64,000 nt of DNA, from the NCBI GenBank assembly GCA_949358305.1, contig OX442314.1, forward strand, positions 17,849,060 to 17,913,059, given 5' to 3'. A program made the translations under genes and the position numbers. The notes beneath the pieces were generated by a model. That model was not told where the DNA came from and made no database searches. It was given only the letters and a program-made list of their open reading frames with translations. The stretch is from Strigamia acuminata. Lineage: Eukaryota; Arthropoda; Chilopoda; Geophilomorpha; Linotaeniidae. This document shows, piece by piece, positions 59,760 through 64,000 of this stretch; the first letter of the stretch is position 1; each line of letters starts with the position of its first letter.

Positions 59760-62700
59760 TCACTTACGTCACATTTCGGAAATAGCAAGAGCATCACTAA
59801 AGTTTACTAAAAAAAAAAAAATTAATTAAAAAATTCCAAATTTCAGGCAGAAAATAATGTCAGACATGTCCTCATCGCTTCTGCTGACCTTGCTGACTTG
59901 CTGTGGGTCCAATAAAAAGCAAAGGACAATTAAAGAACACGTTCAAGTGTCTTAACACATGTCAAACTTCCGAGTCATGAAAGGTAAGTTCAGGGCTGCT
60001 GATGTTCTATTTGTGTTTGGCATATTTCATGCCTCAAACACTGTAATTTAGGAGTAATTAAAGGACATGTTTTCACTGAGAACTATTGTAGTCGGCTGAC
60101 TTTTTGGTTGCCAAGTGATAATGGCTTGGCAACCGTGCAATTGTTGCGATTACCATATGTAAACTATGCGATTTCGATATTGATGCGTCCCGACTCCCGA
60201 GACATACAGTAATGGCGACTGCGATGTGTTACAAGATACCAATTTATAAATCGTTCGGTGTCTCTCCATTGCCAAGAAAAGTTGTTTTCATTTTTCTTTT
60301 TTTCTTTTCTAAGTTTAAAAAGAGAATTTTTGGAAAAATGCCCCCGCTCGAGTAAAGAGAAGAGGGAAAAAAATTCTTCTCTTCTGGAAACTAGACAACA
60401 AGGATACCCATTGAGAACCTGAAAAATGCTCATATCTTGACAAAAAAAGGCGAATCTTTTCTTGGAGAAACTTGTGCAGTTAACATAAGAAGCGGGCAAA
60501 AAAATGCACTCGTTTGATTCCCGCCTTCATCTTTTAGGAAAATCTTGTGCCATTACAGGAATCATTTTTCATCCTGACACAGTACATAAAATCGTGACAA
60601 AGCTAGTGGAACTCTGAGCTAAATTTTAAGCGTATGATTAATGAATTCGGAGATATTTCCTGTACAATTATGGAAGCAATCAACAACCCCATGGAACCCA
60701 AAGAGTTGCCCATTTTTTCCATCGTCGCCTTTCACTGCATATACGAAGGCAGCGATTTAACCTCTTGAACCACAGTTTGTTATATTTCTAAAAAGAATGG
60801 TGCTCGCGGAACAGAAAGAGGTTTTGAATCAAAAGAAAAACACAATGTTACTCGAGCACACACTGATGCGCTTCAAAGATGGACCTCCTGTCAGATGCAA
60901 CTGTGCGCCATAAAGAAAGGCCCGTTGAATGGGTTCAAAGGGTAGAACGAGTAGCGCGAAACAAAATGAAAAGAACGGAACGGAAAGGGAGAGAGAGAGA
61001 GAACGAGGTGGAACAACTACATCTCCAGAAATTCAAGTTCGGCCATATTTTTTTCGCTCAAAAATTCCTACAAAAGGGCTTGATAACAAAGACAAGCCAG
61101 TATACACAAACACTATTTGGTATGGTAGAGTCTGTTGGAAACCGGGATTTTTGTCCATTCTACCTTCTCCCCCCTTGATCCACTGACCTTTTACGTACAC
61201 ATCATTCATTGAGTATTCCTATCACGAAGTAGCCACTGATCAGCATCACTACCCTTTTCATCCTAGCTTACTGGTTCAAATCCAAGCCTCCTCCCCCCAC
61301 ATTCACACCTGCCCTCTTACCTTTTCAACTAGTTTCAAGCCACCGATAATAGATTCTATCAACAAATCAATCCCCAAAAAATCTAGTGTAAATATCAGAT
61401 AAATTAGAGCAAGAATTAAACACAGCTTGACGTTTGGAAACAAATGGTGAGACAGAATAAACCGCAAACGAGCTTCTTTCAAGTGGAGATGGCAAATGAG
61501 CTTTTCTATTTTTTTTTCTCCTCTTCTTTGGAGGTCCGTCATGTTACTTGTCAACACAGATAGAACTACGGCGTTTAATTACGGTGAACGAGTACACAGC
61601 TGACAGAAAATCAGTTGCAGATAAACCACCACCAACCACCACCTTTCGAACGTTGAACCCATTTCAATAAATTACAAATTCCAGGATTTTGCCCTCAATT
61701 TTTTTTTTCCAACTGCACATTACACAAAAGAGGGCAAAAAAATGACCACCCCTTATTTCCACCTCCTTTTATATTTTTCGAATTTTTTTCTTTTTTACCC
61801 CTTTCACAAAAGAACCTGGAAATGTGTGGAAAAAAGGGGTGTCACGATTTTTTATATCTTTCTCAAGCCCCCGCAAAAGGAGGGAAATTTGCATTCATGC
61901 AAATGGGTGCCAGGTATACAGCCCCCCTCCTTACCTCCCTCTCACCAATCTTATAAGGGCACATTGCCCATTGGCTGACCGTCTAGACGCTAGGGGGTGC
62001 AGCGGGTTGGGATTCCAGGGGTGGCTTTTGTAGCTCGTATGCAAATTTGTGTGCCATGCCCCTTGCAAAATGCCTCAAGAATTTCTTATATTTTTTTCCA
62101 GCTTGGGTGTATAAAGGGATGACTACTAAACGAGCCCCAGAAGGCCGAGTGGGAGGAAGGGAGATTGAAAAAGGGGTTAGGAATGAAAAAAGTGGGCATA
62201 GACGTCGTTACCTAAATCCAGATAGAATGGGGAAACTCGGGCATGAGGCATGATGGGGCTTTTAATATCACAACTCACCTTTAAAACTTTTACCAGTACC
62301 CGTTTTTTCCCATGAAAAGGGACTCTCTGCTCCTACTATTTGAATTATTGTGGGAAAGAAATACAAACTGGTCCAATCTCCACGTAAGCCCAAACACTCT
62401 TTTACATTATTATTTATAGCCGCTAATTGGATTGAAATGCCGGTAATAACACCTTTGCAACGTTGTTTAAATTTATTCAATTTAATTTTTTTTTTCGCTG
62501 AACGTTTGCAGAGAATTAAAGAGAAGGACTACTGAAATCCCGCCGTCTTTCTTTTTTGGGGTTTGGGGTTTGGTAAATTGGAAGGAAAAAAAAATGTATG
62601 TATGTATATAAACGCCCTTTTCAATCAAATTTTGTTCCATAAAAATGTTGCAACGATTTTAAAGTTGCCAAATGTATACTCCCAAAGAAAAATTTAAAGA

Positions 62701-64000
62701 AAAAAAATTTTTGAAAAAAAGACGATATTTTAATCATTTCCCTGACGACCAGATGGTCAAATTCTCTCTCTACTAATTAAGTTGCATCTATGTTTTAAGC
62801 CGCCATTATTATTATAAATTCCCTCGCCTATCCCATCAATGTTGAAGGGAGTCGCCAGCCTGCTATTACAACATCTGCGATGTTCATTTTGAGCTACAAA
62901 AACATTTAACATTTATTTCATTTTTTTTTTAAATGTAAATAAATTCCAAATAAAAACTAACTCACACATGCAGCACCCTATAATTAAATGTAATTCCATT
63001 TTCATTTTTTTTTTAAATTTCAGTTAAAAACAATTTATTTAAAAAAATAATAATAAATAACTAAAATTAAAAAAAAAGTTTTAAAAAATGAATGAACAGA
63101 GAGCCATGAAGATCAGTGAAAGCTATTCTCTCACGACCATTAAGACATTTCCTGTTGTTAACCATCATGCACTAAAAAGAAAAACTGTTCCCATTATTAA
63201 AATTGCTTGTACATGACTTTCCTGAGAAATGCTTGGACATATTCAAATATTAACACGTAGGCCACTCCCAGACCCATTGTCCATTCATAAAATAAAAATG
63301 CGCATCTTCCCCATAGACATTGACATTTTAAAAAAAAATATTTCAAAATATTGTCTGAAATGTTGACCTGGCAAACGGTTGAATAGTTAGCACCAGAGTG
63401 TCGGTGTTCCCGCTCGGGTTCGTCCATATTTGATTCTGGAAACTTCGTTTTGGTCGTTATCAATGTGTTGCGAGATCTTTTCTTCTCTTTTATCCGGCTT
63501 CTCACGGTTAAATGAACAATGTCCGATTTCGTGGCAATTCCAATATTGCATTGTGGACATGCCTTTTCATCATATCATAAGTTGAGATTTCGTCTCGTGA
63601 GAGATATCGAATTTTCTTTTATATATCGTGTCTTTGATCGATTTTTTCGTGCGCGATTGAAGATATTCTAAACATCTGAAATTATATCTGTCACGGGTCC
63701 CCTCAATTGTAGCATTTATCGTGCCCCGATCAGTCAAGTTCAACTTTAATCTTTTTACAAAATCTCCGCGCGGTCGTCGATTCTTAGCCGTTTCTCTGCT
63801 CGCTCAGTCCGCGTGGTTCCCTTCCCTCGTGCGTCTTGGTTGTCTGACCTTTCATCGCCTGGTCGTCGGTCAAACATCGTTTAAGGAAGCTTTCTGCATT
63901 CCTCAGTTCTTAAAACGTCGACTGGCAATAAAAATCAGGTCTAGTTGGTTCGAGTTTATAAATTTACTAGAGTAACATAATGGTTGTCGTGATCGGTCAT
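59760..64000. other. non-coding to window end
   Basis: No convincing gene. A 102-codon minus frame at 63197-63505 ends in a hydrophobic stretch but has no supporting features. GC content rises at about 63720-63900, which could mark a promoter or 5' UTR of a gene beyond the window or of castor. This is not resolvable here. Confidence 0.35.

Noticed and set aside
63197-63505. 102-codon minus-strand frame with a hydrophobic C-terminal half
   Set aside because: No recognisable domain, splice site or start context; left as a chance frame.

Overview
This is an AT-rich (roughly one third GC by eye) nuclear segment of an invertebrate animal. Genes are split by spliceosomal introns with GT-AG ends. 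The gene set (agrin, a caspase, a castor/CASZ1 zinc-finger factor, a BTB-kelch protein) is metazoan, and I read it as ecdysozoan, most likely a non-insect arthropod. The sequence alone does not fix the species. No rRNA, CRISPR array or bacterial operon is visible. Gene models were built by hand from splice sites and intron phase; each of the three multi-exon models sums to an exact multiple of three with no internal stop.

Layout. 1-6.5 kb: non-coding, with three inverted-repeat elements, the largest a 975-bp near-perfect palindrome (4537-5511) carrying a tRNA-like sequence in each arm. 7.0-29.3 kb, plus strand: a complete agrin gene (27 coding exons, 1656 codons): signal peptide, seven follistatin/Kazal modules, a lustrin/papilin-like cysteine segment, two laminin-EGF repeats, an eighth follistatin module, a short EB-like cysteine cluster where vertebrate agrin has SEA, then EGF and laminin-G domains. 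Laminin-G 3 has a separate 57-nt, frame-neutral exon where vertebrate agrin has its alternatively spliced z site. 30.8-33.0 kb, plus strand: a caspase with two tandem N-terminal death-fold-like modules, an intact active site and a DEVD linker site. 33.0-38.7 kb: a repeat-rich block with a 28-bp satellite, two CpG-rich inverted-repeat elements, a nested hAT-like MITE with an 8-bp target duplication, and a dispersed repeat. 38.8-40.8 kb, plus strand: a BTB-BACK-kelch gene whose whole coding region is one GC-rich exon behind spliced 5' UTR exons. 41-43.2 kb: small repeats and tRNA-derived fragments. 45.1-53.6 kb, minus strand: a castor/CASZ1 gene (15 coding exons, 1466 codons, 12 castor-type zinc fingers). 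53.6-64 kb: mostly non-coding, probably castor upstream sequence, with one small candidate secreted-peptide ORF on the minus strand.

The genes do not form an obvious pathway. Agrin is an extracellular-matrix proteoglycan, the caspase an apoptotic or immune protease, castor a neural transcription factor and the BTB-kelch protein a probable Cullin-3 adaptor. The most interesting signals are the agrin z-like exon, the duplicated caspase prodomain, the set of inverted-repeat elements (one with its own empty-site control) and recurrent matches to the CTCF core motif in the intergenic regions.
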